Source: Paraburkholderia graminis C4D1M (lineage in GTDB: Bacteria > Pseudomonadota > Gammaproteobacteria > Burkholderiales > Burkholderiaceae). From it: a DNA stretch of 64,000 nucleotides. The DNA lies in contig NZ_ABLD01000001.1 in assembly GCF_000172415.1 (NCBI RefSeq), forward strand, positions 558,001 through 622,000, in the 5' to 3' direction. Below are positions 19,109 to 28,969 of the stretch, piece after piece. The first letter of the stretch is position 1. Every line of letters begins with the position of its first letter. The position numbers and the translations under genes were made by a program. The notes beneath the pieces were generated by a model. That model did not search any database. It was not told the origin of the DNA and was given only the letters and a program-made list of their open reading frames with translations.

Positions 19109-19469
19109 GGAGACCGTACTCCGCGAGAATCGGCCGGATCGCTTCGGGCGATACCGGCTTGGAAATGAAGCCGATCGCGCCGAGCGACTTCGCGCGCTCG
19201 ACGGCGCCGCACTGCACGTCCGCCGACACGACGATCACAAACGTATCGAGGCCCTCGTGTTGGATCGCTTCGAGCACCTGAAAGCCGTTCATGACGGGCA
19301 TCGTCAGATCGAGAAACATCACGGCGCCCTTGCCGGCGCGATACAGCTCGAGCGCGGCCGCGCCGTCCGACGCCTGGGTGATCTCGATGTCCCACTCCTC
19401 GGGCAGCGAGCGGATCAATAGTTTGCGGGCGAGTGTCGAATCGTCGACAACGAGTACAGGCAATGGCAT
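19101..19469 (-). CDS. CheY-like response regulator
   Basis: 122 aa, a receiver domain only. Asp9/Asp10 bind metal, Asp54 (MFLDLTMP) is phosphorylated, and Lys104 (FISKP) completes the pocket. With no output domain it must act by protein contact. It lies between a histidine kinase (9-nt gap) and CheC (8-nt overlap), so kinase, regulator and phosphatase are one transcription unit. Confidence 0.92.
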   Translation of the reverse strand: MPLPVLVVDDSTLARKLLIRSLPEEWDIEITQASDGAAALELYRAGKGAVMFLDLTMPVMNGFQVLEAIQHEGLDTFVIVVSADVQCGAVERAKSLGAIGFISKPVSPEAIRPILAEYGLHE

Positions 19470-19478
19470 AGGTCTACC

Positions 19479-20894
19479 TCATGTGGCTGCCGGCGACTGC
19501 GCCGGCAACGCGATTGCATCGAGCGAACCGCTTTGCGCGAGCGCTTCGGTGTTGCTGTCTTCAGGCTGCGCTCCGTCGACGGGCAGCGTGACGCGGAAGG
19601 TGGTGCCTTCGCCGATGGTGCTCGCCACGGAGATCGTGCCGCGATGCGCGTTGACGATTCCATAGGTCACCGACAAACCGAGGCCGGTCCCCTGGCCCAC
19701 GGGTTTCGTCGTAAAGAACGGATCGAAAATGCGCTTCAACAGTTCAGGCGGGATGCCGCAGCCCATGTCGGCGACTTCGAACCACACGCGCGACGGGTCG
19801 GCCGCATCCATGCCGGTGCGCACGGTGATGGTGCCGCGCGGCGCGCCGTGCTGCTCGTGATTGCCGCCGTAAGCCTGCGCCGCGTTCACGACCAGGTTGA
19901 GCACGACCTGGCTGATCTGCGACGGAATGCAGCGCACGAATGGAATCTCCGCATATTCGCGCACGAGATGCGCGCAGTACTTCACTTCGTTATGGACGAT
20001 GTTCAGCGTCGACTCGATGCAGCGATGAATGTCCGCGAGTTCCCATACCTGCGTGCTGTCCACACGCGAGAAGTCGCGCAGATCGACCACAATGGTGCGC
20101 ACGCGCGCGAGTCCTTCCTTCGATTCGTGCACGAGCGTCGGTGCGTCGCCGAGCAGATAGTCGAGGTCCGCCTGTTCCGCGAGCGCCTCGATGTCATGCT
20201 TCAGTGCGGGCGCGGCTTCGCTCACCATGCGTTGAACGTCGGCTGCATAACGGATCAGCGTCTTCACGTAGCCGTCGAGTGTGTTCAGGTTCGACAGCAC
20301 GAAGCCGACCGGATTGTTGATCTCATGCGCGACGCCCGCCGCGAGTTGGCCGATCGCGGCCAGCTTCTCCGATTGCAGCAATTGCTGATGCGCATGGGCG
20401 AGCGCATCGTTGAGCGAAGTAAGCTGCTGGTTGCGCACGGTCAGCTCGGCCAGCGCGTTCGTGACCGCCTTCTCGCGATCCTGAAGCTCGCCGTACGCAA
20501 TGCACACGTCGGTCGTATCGACGATCGCGACGCCGACCGCGACCACTTCGCCGCGGCTGTTCTCGATCGGAATGAAGTTGCAGTTCTGGCGCATCGCGTC
20601 GATCGTGCCCGTGATCGGACGCGAATGCTCGAAGCGAAACAGATACGGCCGATGTTCCCACGACGAATAAGCCGGCGTGCCCAGCACGAACACGCCTTCG
20701 ATCTTTCTGCTCAGCCATTGCCGCGGCAGTTCGGGAAACACGTCGAGCAGATTCTGGCCGACTACCGATTCGGCCGAACGCCCGCTATGCGATTGCATGA
20801 AGCGATTCCACGTCAGGATACGTAACTCGCGATCGACGGTGAAGACGCCGCAGTTCACGCGCTCGACAATAGCTTCCGACAGACTGGTTTTCAC
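19479..20894 (-). CDS. PAS-domain sensor histidine kinase
   Basis: 471 aa, no membrane segments. An N-terminal PAS domain (about 8-130; VDRELRILTWN and NCNFIPIENSRGEVVAVG) is followed by a coiled coil, an H-box GVAHEINNPVGFV with His190 and an HATPase domain (NLVVNAAQAY, ADMGCGIP, FFTTKPVGQGTGLGLS). It is a soluble kinase of the NtrB/two-component type, probably phosphorylating the CheY-like protein just downstream. Its kinase core closely resembles that of the divergent gene at 22388-24145. Confidence 0.92.
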   Translation of the reverse strand: MKTSLSEAIVERVNCGVFTVDRELRILTWNRFMQSHSGRSAESVVGQNLLDVFPELPRQWLSRKIEGVFVLGTPAYSSWEHRPYLFRFEHSRPITGTIDAMRQNCNFIPIENSRGEVVAVGVAIVDTTDVCIAYGELQDREKAVTNALAELTVRNQQLTSLNDALAHAHQQLLQSEKLAAIGQLAAGVAHEINNPVGFVLSNLNTLDGYVKTLIRYAADVQRMVSEAAPALKHDIEALAEQADLDYLLGDAPTLVHESKEGLARVRTIVVDLRDFSRVDSTQVWELADIHRCIESTLNIVHNEVKYCAHLVREYAEIPFVRCIPSQISQVVLNLVVNAAQAYGGNHEQHGAPRGTITVRTGMDAADPSRVWFEVADMGCGIPPELLKRIFDPFFTTKPVGQGTGLGLSVTYGIVNAHRGTISVASTIGEGTTFRVTLPVDGAQPEDSNTEALAQSGSLDAIALPAQSPAAT

Positions 20895-21195
20895 CGAAGA
20901 AATGGCCCGTGAAAAGACAAAGCATGCGGCGCTCTCTTCGCCGCCATGAATGAATTAACGGAAAGTAAGGGGCGGGCGCGGAGCGGTATTTACCCTGGGC
21001 CAAAGCGCATGCCACGTGGCGCAAAAGCGCAACGGCAACACCAACCGCAATGCAAGGGTTTCCCGTAATGCATGGCGTATCAAGCAGGCCGCGAATCCGC
21101 CGTTAACACGAGCAAGAGGAATGTCTCGCCTCGCACGCTCCGCATTGGGGAGAGCGCGCGGCGATGACGCATCGTTCGGCATATCGGGAGAATTC
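20895..21195. other. Divergent intergenic region of the signalling island
   Basis: About 300 bp between the two oppositely transcribed halves of the island. It must hold promoters for both. I see no clear palindrome or sigma54 element. The plus frame is open across most of it (ATG 21016 and 21121) but lacks ribosome sites, so I treat it as non-coding. Confidence 0.5.
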
Positions 21196-22338
21196 ATGCG
21201 TTCACGCCTTGGGCTCACGGCCGCGTTGCTCGTGCTCTGCGGCCTGTGCATGCGTCCCGTATGCGGACAGAGCGCGCCGCAGCCCGCTCATCGCGCGACA
21301 GCCGACACCGCGCTCGACCTCGCCGCGATGCAGCGCGCCGTGGATAGCGCGAGCGAACCGGCGTCGCATTGGAGCGGCCCGAAGTCCGGGCCGTCGGCGG
21401 TGGCGGGCGCGAGCATCGCGATCATCAGCGAGGATCTGCGTAACGGCGGCGTGCTGGGCGTCGCGAAAGGCATCAAGGAAGCCGCCAACGCGATCGGTTG
21501 GAATACGCGTGTCTACGATGCGCACGGAACCGCTGAAGGCCGCAGCAAGGCCGTTGCCGCGGCGCTCGCATTGCAGCCGGACGGCGCGATCCTCGTCGGC
21601 GTCGACGCGGGCGAGATGAAGCAGGACTTACAGCCGTTCGCGGCGCGCCGCATTCCGCTCGTCGGCTGGCATGTCGGGCCAATTGCAGGCGCAATGACGA
21701 ACAGTCCGGTCGCGATGAACGTGTCGACCAATCCGCTCGACGTCGCGCGCCTCACGGCGATGGCCGCGGTGATTCAGTCAGGCGCGCGCGCGGGCGTCGT
21801 GGTGTTTACCGACGGCAATTTCCAGATCGCAAGAGCCAAGACGGATGCCATGCTCGACGTGATTCGTGCATGCCGCGATTGCCGGCTGCTTGCCGTGCGC
21901 GACGTGGCGATTTCAAAAAGCGCCGAGCAGATGCCCGCGGTCACCGACGAACTGCTCGCGCAATACGGCAAGAGCTGGAACTACGCGCTGTCGATCAACG
22001 ACATCTACTTCGACTACGCGGCGCCCGCGCTCACGCGCGCGGGCAACATGGGCCGCGGCCTGAGCATGCTGTCCGCGGGCGACGGCAGCGCGGCCGCTTT
22101 CCTGCGCATTCAGGCCGGCACGTTCCAGACCGGCACGGTCGCGGAGCCGCTCAACTTTCAAGGCTGGCAACTCGTCGACGAATTGAATCGGCTGCTCGCG
22201 CATCAGCCGGTCACAGGTTATGTGTCGCCGGTGCATCTGGTGACGGCCGCAAACATCGCGTTCGATGGCGGATTGCAAGGGCAGTTCGATCCTGGCAACG
22301 GCTATCGCAACCTGTATCGCGGCATCTGGAAGCGATAA
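21196..22338 (+). CDS. Periplasmic sugar-type solute-binding protein
   Basis: 380 aa from ATG 21196, where GGGAG and a signal peptide (residues 1-25, LLVLCGLCMRPVCG) coincide. The mature part is a type 1 periplasmic-binding fold (SIAIISEDLRNGGVLGVAKGIKEAA near 75; repeated Rossmann halves) like RbsB-type sugar binders. No ABC permease or ATPase gene is adjacent. Instead a membrane histidine kinase starts 49 nt downstream, which suggests the protein presents its ligand to that sensor rather than to a transporter. Confidence 0.82.
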   Translation: MRSRLGLTAALLVLCGLCMRPVCGQSAPQPAHRATADTALDLAAMQRAVDSASEPASHWSGPKSGPSAVAGASIAIISEDLRNGGVLGVAKGIKEAANAIGWNTRVYDAHGTAEGRSKAVAAALALQPDGAILVGVDAGEMKQDLQPFAARRIPLVGWHVGPIAGAMTNSPVAMNVSTNPLDVARLTAMAAVIQSGARAGVVVFTDGNFQIARAKTDAMLDVIRACRDCRLLAVRDVAISKSAEQMPAVTDELLAQYGKSWNYALSINDIYFDYAAPALTRAGNMGRGLSMLSAGDGSAAAFLRIQAGTFQTGTVAEPLNFQGWQLVDELNRLLAHQPVTGYVSPVHLVTAANIAFDGGLQGQFDPGNGYRNLYRGIWKR

Positions 22339-22387
22339 AGGCGATGAACGCGCCGATGAACAAAACAACGCACCCGGAGCGCAGTTC

Positions 22388-24145
22388 ATGCGACTAGCGG
22401 CGAGACGCCTGAAGCTGTTGCCGCGCTCATTGCGCCGGCAGTTCACGCTGGCGACGGTCGTGCTCACGCTGCTGATCGCGACGAGCGGCCTGACCGCCGT
22501 CTACACGCTGCGCGTGGCGACCAACGAGACGCGCCTGCTCGCCACCGGCGAACTCACGCGCATGCAGGCCGCCGACACGCTGGTGCAGCACACGTTGCTG
22601 ATCGAGCGCGAATCGGCGCGGCTCGCGAGCACCGGTTCGCTCGATGCAATGCGTGCGAGCTACGCGGACATCATCAGGCAACTGCAACTATTCGACCGCC
22701 TGTCGGACCGGCTCGCCGCCGCCAATGACGACGACGTCAGCGTGCTCGACCTTCATCAGGCGAGCCAGTTGTTTCGCAACACGGTGAACATCGTCGCGCA
22801 GTTGCGCGAGAGCGAGTTGAGCGCGGCGATTGCGCATGCACCTAACATGGCGGATCAAAACAGCACGGCTGCGCGAGCCGATTCGCAAACCCTCGCCTCG
22901 CGCGATCGATTCAGCGACGGCCTGCGTCAGCAAGCGAGCGCAATGGTCGCCTCGGCGCAGCTTCAATCCGACCGATGCACGCAGGAGTTTCAGCAGGCCG
23001 TGCAGCGGCTCGCGGCAACGTCCGCGCGACACGAGCGCTGGATTACCGGCCTCGTTGCCGTGAGCCTGCTGTTTGCGTGGCTCGTCGCGCATGCGTTTCT
23101 CGGCAAGCATGTGCTCGCGCGGCTCGAAGTGGTCAGCAGCAATCTGCGCAGCGGCGACCCTGCCGATGAGCAGCACGTCTCGCGCATGGTGAAGGGCCGC
23201 GACGAAATCGGCGAAATGGCGCGCGCGGTCGAACAGTTCCAGGACGACCGGCGCCAGCTTGCGCATGCGTACGCCGCGCTGCGTGAAGAAAAGGCGCGTC
23301 AGGAAGCGCTCATCAACGAGCTTGCGCAAGCGCATAGCCAGTTGTTGCAGTCGGAAAAGCTCGCGTCGATTGGTCAGCTTGCCGCGGGCGTTGCGCATGA
23401 GATCAACAATCCGGTTGGCTTTGTGAATGCCAACCTCGGCACGCTGCAACGCTATATGGCGGACTTGTTGACCGCGCTCGCCGCTTATGAGCGCAGCGAG
23501 GCCGAGCTGATTGCGGAGTCGCGGGCCGCGCTCATCGAACTGAAGCGCGAGATCGACATCGACTATCTGCGCAGCGATATTCCGACGCTGCTCTCCGAAT
23601 CCGTGGAAGGCTTGCAGCGAGTCAAGCGCATCGTGCAGGGCTTGAAGGACTTTTCGCATGTCGACAAGGCCGAGAAGCAGTGGGCCAATCTCGAGAGCAA
23701 TCTCGACACGACGATCAACATCGTCTGGAATGAGCTGAAGTACAAGGCTGAGTTAAAGCGCGAGTTCGGCGCGATTCCCGAGCTCGAATGCATTCCGTCG
23801 CAACTCAACCAGGTATTCATGAATCTGCTGATGAACGCGGCGCAATCCATCGAAGGGCATGGGCACATCGTCGTGCGCACAGGTCACGACGAAACGAGCG
23901 TATGGATCGAAGTGGAAGACAGCGGACAGGGCATCAAGCCGGAACATCGCGACCGCATCTTCGATCCGTTTTTTACAACCAAACCGGTCGGCACAGGCAC
24001 GGGGCTCGGCTTGTCGATTTCGTATGGCATCGTCAGGAAGCAGGGCGGGCGCATCGAGGTGCGCTCCGAAGTTGGGCACGGCTCGACCTTCAGAGTGGTG
24101 CTGCCGAAGAGTCCCGAAGAAGCGCTGGCCGCAAGCGCAGAATAA
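22388..24145 (+). CDS. Membrane sensor histidine kinase
   Basis: 585 aa from ATG 22388, with GGAG upstream. TM1 is about 20-40, the periplasmic sensor region about 41-216 and TM2 about 218-240. HAMP comes next, then a coiled coil, the H-box GVAHEINNPVGFV (His337) and the HATPase domain (NLLMNAAQS, DSGQGI, FFTTKPVGTGTGLGLS). It is probably a receptor for the binding protein encoded just upstream and may feed the divergent CheY/HD-GYP genes, since no response regulator follows it. Confidence 0.92.
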   Translation: MRLAARRLKLLPRSLRRQFTLATVVLTLLIATSGLTAVYTLRVATNETRLLATGELTRMQAADTLVQHTLLIERESARLASTGSLDAMRASYADIIRQLQLFDRLSDRLAAANDDDVSVLDLHQASQLFRNTVNIVAQLRESELSAAIAHAPNMADQNSTAARADSQTLASRDRFSDGLRQQASAMVASAQLQSDRCTQEFQQAVQRLAATSARHERWITGLVAVSLLFAWLVAHAFLGKHVLARLEVVSSNLRSGDPADEQHVSRMVKGRDEIGEMARAVEQFQDDRRQLAHAYAALREEKARQEALINELAQAHSQLLQSEKLASIGQLAAGVAHEINNPVGFVNANLGTLQRYMADLLTALAAYERSEAELIAESRAALIELKREIDIDYLRSDIPTLLSESVEGLQRVKRIVQGLKDFSHVDKAEKQWANLESNLDTTINIVWNELKYKAELKREFGAIPELECIPSQLNQVFMNLLMNAAQSIEGHGHIVVRTGHDETSVWIEVEDSGQGIKPEHRDRIFDPFFTTKPVGTGTGLGLSISYGIVRKQGGRIEVRSEVGHGSTFRVVLPKSPEEALAASAE

Positions 24146-24148
24146 CTA

Positions 24149-25723
24149 TTACACCGACGCAATCAGCGCCTCGCCCGCAGCAAGACGATTCGCGCCTTGC
24201 CGGAGCGGCTGGCCGTCGCGGCCCGCAAATGTGGAGAGCAGCACCACGCCCTCACGCGATTCGACTTCGGCATCCGCTGCACCCATGTTCAGCGCAATGA
24301 ACAAACGCTGGCCGCGGTGATGCCGCTCGTATGTCAGCACATCGCCATAAGCCGCGACGTGTTCAATCGCGCCTTGCACGAGCGCCGCATTGTTGCGCCG
24401 CAATTTAAGCAGCCGGCGATAAAGCGACAACATGCTCGACGGATCGCCGTTCTGGATATGCACGCTCGTCTCGCTCGCGACCGGTAACCATGACCTGCCG
24501 GTTGTAAAACCGGCGTTCGGCAGCGACGTGTCCCATTGCATCGGCGTGCGCTCGGGATCGCGTCCCTGGCCGATGCCAGGCTGGCGGATTTCAGCGGGGT
24601 CTTGCACCTGATCCGGCGGAATCACGCCATCCGTCATACCGATTTCATCGCCGTAATACAGCGTCGGCGTGCCGCGCAGCGTCAGCAGCAGCACCGCGGC
24701 CACGCGTGCCTGCGCGAGGCCCACGCGCGAAGCGACGCGCGGATTGTCGTGATTGCCGAGCACCCAGTTCGGCCATGCGTGTTCGGGCAGCGCGGTGTCG
24801 TAATCGCGGATCATGCGTGCGATTTCGCCGGCATGCCATGTTGCGTTGAGCAACTGGAAATTGAACGGCATGTCCGCGCCGTCGCCGTTCGCGCCGTAAT
24901 AGCGGATGAGTTGCGGAACCGGCAAATAGATCTCGCCGATCAGCACACGCTGGCCGTATTCGGCGAGCGTGGCGCGCATCGAGCGCACGATGTCGTGCAC
25001 TTCGGGCTGGTCTTCGGTGTACGTGTGCAATTGCCGGTGATGGTCGGGCTGACCCGGCTCATAGGCGGGGTTCGGCGGATTGTCGCGGAACTGCGCGTCC
25101 TTGATGAGAAGCCACAGCACGTCGACACGAAAGCCGTCGACGCCGTGATCCAGCCAGAACCGCAGCACGTCGTCCATCGCGCGGCGCACCTGCGGGTTGC
25201 GCCAGTTCAGATCCGGCTGTTCGCGCAGGAACGCGTGATAGTAGTACTGGCCGGTACGCTCGTCCCATTCCCACGCGGACCCGCCCATGCGGCTCTGCCA
25301 GTTGTTAGGCGGCCCGCCGCCGGGCGCCGGATCGCGCCACAGATACCAGTCGCGCTTCGGATTGTCGCGCGACGAGCGGCTTTCCTCGAACCACGGATGC
25401 CGGTCCGACGAATGATTCGGCACGAAGTCGAGCAGCACCTTCATGCCGAGTCCGTGGGCGCGGTCCGCGAATTGCTTGAAGTCGGCCAGAGTGCCGAACA
25501 TCGGGTCGATGTTGCAGTAGTCCGCGACGTCGTAACCGAAGTCGGCCATGGGCGACGGGTAGATCGGAGACACCCACACTGCATCGACGCCCAGTTCGGC
25601 GAGATACGGCAGACGCGAGCTCATGCCCGCGAGATCGCCGATGCCGTCGCCGTTGCTGTCCTGAAACGAGCGCGGATAGATCTGATAGATCACGCCGCGT
25701 TGCCACCATGCCAGTTCCGACAT
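24149..25723 (-). CDS. GH13 alpha-glucosidase
   Basis: 524 aa. (beta/alpha)8 glycoside hydrolase with the four GH13 motifs: DFVPNHSS (I), GFRVDVLWLL with the nucleophile Asp (II), LIGEIYLPV with the acid/base Glu (III) and LGNHDNPRVAS (IV). The start WWQRGVIYQIYPRSFQDSNGDGIGDL is typical of oligo-1,6- and alpha-glucosidases of this family. No signal peptide, so probably cytoplasmic hydrolysis of alpha-linked oligosaccharides. The ATG at 25723 is only 27 bp from the divergent GH13 gene. Confidence 0.92.
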   Translation of the reverse strand: MSELAWWQRGVIYQIYPRSFQDSNGDGIGDLAGMSSRLPYLAELGVDAVWVSPIYPSPMADFGYDVADYCNIDPMFGTLADFKQFADRAHGLGMKVLLDFVPNHSSDRHPWFEESRSSRDNPKRDWYLWRDPAPGGGPPNNWQSRMGGSAWEWDERTGQYYYHAFLREQPDLNWRNPQVRRAMDDVLRFWLDHGVDGFRVDVLWLLIKDAQFRDNPPNPAYEPGQPDHHRQLHTYTEDQPEVHDIVRSMRATLAEYGQRVLIGEIYLPVPQLIRYYGANGDGADMPFNFQLLNATWHAGEIARMIRDYDTALPEHAWPNWVLGNHDNPRVASRVGLAQARVAAVLLLTLRGTPTLYYGDEIGMTDGVIPPDQVQDPAEIRQPGIGQGRDPERTPMQWDTSLPNAGFTTGRSWLPVASETSVHIQNGDPSSMLSLYRRLLKLRRNNAALVQGAIEHVAAYGDVLTYERHHRGQRLFIALNMGAADAEVESREGVVLLSTFAGRDGQPLRQGANRLAAGEALIASV

Positions 25724-25750
25724 TGCAAGTCCTCTCAACGATCGATTGTT

Positions 25751-27436
25751 ATGGCGCAAGGCGCAGGTTGCATGCTCAATGACCTTTGGTACAAGAACGC
25801 GATTGTGTATTGCCTCTCGGTAGGCACGTTCATGGACGCGAACGGCGACGGTGTCGGCGACTTCAAGGGCCTTCTGCGCCGCCTCGACTACCTGCAGGGG
25901 CTCGGCGTGACGACGGTGTGGCTGATGCCTTTCCAGCCTTCGCCGGGGCGCGATAACGGCTACGACATCTGCGACTACTACAACGTCGATCCGAAATACG
26001 GCACGCTCGGCGACTTCTCCGAGTTCACGCATGCGTGCCGCGAGCGCGGCTTGCGCGTGATGATCGACCTGGTCATTAATCACACGTCCGATCAGCACCC
26101 GTGGTTCAGGGAAGCACGCAGCGATCCTGAGTCGCAGTATCGCGACTGGTATGTCTGGTCCGACAGGCAGCCGCCGAACGCCAACGACGGCGTGGTATTT
26201 CCCGGCGTGCAGAAGTCCACATGGTCGTTCGACAAGCAGGCGAAGCGCTGGTATTTCCATCGCTTCTACGACTTTCAGCCGGACCTCAACACGGCGAACC
26301 CGTACGTGCGCGCGGAATTGCTGAAGATCATGGGCTTCTGGATCCAGCTCGGCGTGTCGGGCTTTCGCATGGACGCGGTGCCTTTCGTGATCGCGACGAA
26401 AGGCCCGAAGGTCAAGAAGCCCGTCGAGCAATACGACATGCTGCGCGCGTTTCGCGAGTTCCTGCAATGGCGTCAGGGCGACGCGATCATTCTCGCCGAG
26501 GCCAACGTGCTGCCCAATACCGACCTCGAATATTTCGGCGATCAGGGCGAGCGTCTGCAGATGATGTTCAATTTCCAGCTCAATCAGCACACGTTCTACA
26601 CGCTGGCAACCGGCGATACCGCGCCGCTGAAAAAAGCGCTGACGGCCACGCGGCCGCGTCCGTCGACCGCGCAATGGGGCGTGTTTCTGCGCAATCACGA
26701 CGAGCTCGATCTTGGCCGCCTCACGCCCGAGCAGCGCGACGCCGTGTTTGCCGCGTTCGCGCCCGAGCCCGACATGCAGCTCTATGAGCGCGGCATTCGC
26801 CGCCGGCTTGCGCCGATGCTCGCGGGCGACCGGCGCCGGCTCGAACTCGCCTACAGTCTGATGCTGACGTTACCCGGCACGCCGGTGTTCCGTTACGGCG
26901 ATGAAATCGGCATGGGCGACGACCTGCGCCTGCCCGAGCGCGAATGCGCGCGCACGCCGATGCAATGGTCGACGGAACCGGAAGGCGGCTTCACCAAGCA
27001 CCCGAAGCCGCCGTGCCGCGTGATCACGGGCGGCGCTTACGGGTTCGAGCGCATCAATGTCGCGACGCAGCGGCGCGATCCGAATTCGCTGCTGAACTGG
27101 ATGGAACGCATGATCCGCATGCGCCGCGAAGTGCCGGAAATCAGTTGGGGCGACTTCGCCGTGCTGCGCACCTCGCGCAACGATGTGCTCGCGCTTCGCT
27201 ACGACTGGCGCAACAACTCGGTGATATGCCTGCATAACTTCGGCGCGCAGGCATGCACGGTGAAATTCCGCTCGGGCTGCAAGGAGCCGGAACAGAACCG
27301 GCTCATCAACCTGCTCTCGGACGATCACAGCGAGGAGAAGGACGACGGCCGTCATGCGGTCGTGCTCGAGCCGTATGGCTATCGATGGTTTCGGGTCGGC
27401 GGGCTCGATTATCTGCTACGGCGCGGCGAGGTCTAG
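25751..27436 (+). CDS. GH13 enzyme, trehalose-synthase-like
   Basis: 561 aa from ATG 25751 (ATG 25772 is an alternative). The opening [22 protein letters not shown] resembles trehalose synthases and relatives. GH13 motifs are [25 protein letters not shown] and LRNHDELDL. Length and the [19 protein letters not shown] region also match TreS-type proteins, but there is no fused maltokinase. It probably transforms maltose, trehalose or another disaccharide in the cytoplasm; exact activity is uncertain. Confidence 0.85.
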   Translation: MAQGAGCMLNDLWYKNAIVYCLSVGTFMDANGDGVGDFKGLLRRLDYLQGLGVTTVWLMPFQPSPGRDNGYDICDYYNVDPKYGTLGDFSEFTHACRERGLRVMIDLVINHTSDQHPWFREARSDPESQYRDWYVWSDRQPPNANDGVVFPGVQKSTWSFDKQAKRWYFHRFYDFQPDLNTANPYVRAELLKIMGFWIQLGVSGFRMDAVPFVIATKGPKVKKPVEQYDMLRAFREFLQWRQGDAIILAEANVLPNTDLEYFGDQGERLQMMFNFQLNQHTFYTLATGDTAPLKKALTATRPRPSTAQWGVFLRNHDELDLGRLTPEQRDAVFAAFAPEPDMQLYERGIRRRLAPMLAGDRRRLELAYSLMLTLPGTPVFRYGDEIGMGDDLRLPERECARTPMQWSTEPEGGFTKHPKPPCRVITGGAYGFERINVATQRRDPNSLLNWMERMIRMRREVPEISWGDFAVLRTSRNDVLALRYDWRNNSVICLHNFGAQACTVKFRSGCKEPEQNRLINLLSDDHSEEKDDGRHAVVLEPYGYRWFRVGGLDYLLRRGEV

Positions 27437-27474
27437 GCACGCGCATAAAATCCGCAACCTGCGAGGCGAATGTA

Positions 27475-28821
27475 ATGAACAAGCTTCACACGCGATGGGC
27501 CGAAGCGCGCCTCGGCGCAGTCGCCGCGATGCTCGCGCTGAGTCTGGCCGCCTGCGCGTCGACGACGGAGGACATCGGCGACACGGGTTTGGGACCGCGT
27601 CCCGAACTGCCGTCGCCGCAAACCTCGCTGCTGCCGACCATCAACATCGCGCCCGTGCAAACGCGCTCGAGCCAGAGCATCCCCATCGCGCCGCCGGGCT
27701 TCACGGTGACGGCCTTCGCGAGCGGGCTCGAGCATCCGCGCTGGGTGTATCCGCTGCCTGACGGCGATCTGCTGGTCGCCGAGAGCAATGCGCCCGCGCA
27801 GCACGACGAGCACGGCGGCATTGTCGGCTGGGTTCGCAAGCAGGTAATGAAGTTCGTGATGAAGCGCGCGGGCGCGGGCGTGCCGAGTCCCGACCGGATC
27901 GTGCTGCTGCGCGGCCAGGGCGGCACCGCGCAAAGCCGCAGCGTGCTGATCTCGGGGCTTCATTCGCCGTTCGGCATGGCGCTCGTCGGCGACTCGCTGT
28001 ATGTCGCGGACACCGACGCGCTGCTGCGCTTTCCGTATCGCGCGGGCGATACGCAGATCACAACACCCGGCGAGAAGGTGGCCGATCTGCCGGCCGGGCC
28101 GATCAATCATCACTGGACCAAGAATGTGGTGGCGAGCCGCGACGGGCAGCGTCTCTATGTGACGGTCGGCTCGAACAGCAACGTCGGGGAAAACGGCATC
28201 GAGGCCGAAGAGGGGCACGCGATGATCCTCGAATTCACGCCCGCGACGGGGCGCTCCCGCGTGTTCGCAGCGGGGCTGCGCAATCCGAACGGGATGGACT
28301 GGCAGCCGGAGAGCGGCGCGTTGTGGGCCGCCGTCAACGAACGCGACGAATTGGGCGATAACCTCGTGCCCGACTACATGACCGCGGTGAAGGACGGCGG
28401 CTTTTACGGCTTCCCCTACAGCTATTACGGCCAGCACGTCGATACGCGCGTGAAGGAGCAGCGGCCCGACAAGGTGGCGAGCGCGCTCACGCCGGACTAT
28501 GCGCTCGGCAATCACACGGCATCGCTCGGACTTGCGTTCTATACCGGCAGGAGCTTTCCGCAGCATTACTGGGGCGGCGCTTTCGTCGGCCAGCACGGCT
28601 CGTGGAATCGCAAGGAATACAGCGGCTACAAGGTCGTTTTCGTGCCGTTCGAGCACGGGCGGCCGGCGGGCATGCCGGAGACTTTCCTGAGCGGCTTTCT
28701 CAGCGCCGATGGCCACGCGCTCGGGCGGCCCGTCGGCGTCGCCGTCGATAAGGCCGGCGCGTTGTATGTCGCCGACGATGTCGGCAACGTGGTCTGGAAG
28801 GTGGTGTATAGCGGCAAGTGA
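27475..28821 (+). CDS. PQQ-dependent sugar/sorbosone dehydrogenase-like lipoprotein
   Basis: 448 aa from ATG 27475 (GAGG upstream). The signal ends in a lipobox LAAC with Cys27, so it is an exported lipoprotein. The mature part is a six-bladed propeller of the GDH/sorbosone dehydrogenase family: [24 protein letters not shown], the PQQ-site-like [18 protein letters not shown] and [19 protein letters not shown]. It probably oxidises sugars or aldehydes in the periplasm; the substrate is unknown. It follows the GH13 gene by 38 nt and may share its mRNA. Confidence 0.85.
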   Translation: MNKLHTRWAEARLGAVAAMLALSLAACASTTEDIGDTGLGPRPELPSPQTSLLPTINIAPVQTRSSQSIPIAPPGFTVTAFASGLEHPRWVYPLPDGDLLVAESNAPAQHDEHGGIVGWVRKQVMKFVMKRAGAGVPSPDRIVLLRGQGGTAQSRSVLISGLHSPFGMALVGDSLYVADTDALLRFPYRAGDTQITTPGEKVADLPAGPINHHWTKNVVASRDGQRLYVTVGSNSNVGENGIEAEEGHAMILEFTPATGRSRVFAAGLRNPNGMDWQPESGALWAAVNERDELGDNLVPDYMTAVKDGGFYGFPYSYYGQHVDTRVKEQRPDKVASALTPDYALGNHTASLGLAFYTGRSFPQHYWGGAFVGQHGSWNRKEYSGYKVVFVPFEHGRPAGMPETFLSGFLSADGHALGRPVGVAVDKAGALYVADDVGNVVWKVVYSGK

Positions 28822-28969
28822 CGATGCGGCCTGTTCGAGCCGCGGCGCGCGCGCGGATCAGGCCGCCGCGGCCTCGCGGCATTGCCGCATTGCCCGGTAA
28901 AATACCTGCCACTCACGACGGCGCGGAACGCTCCATCCCCGCCTGCTTACTTTGATTTTCGAGGCGTTC

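Noticed and set aside
24149..27436. Very long antisense and extended open frames (849 and 966 codons) across the GH13 pair
   Set aside because: They are by-products of high-GC codon use; only the parts matching GH13 proteins carry motifs and ribosome sites.
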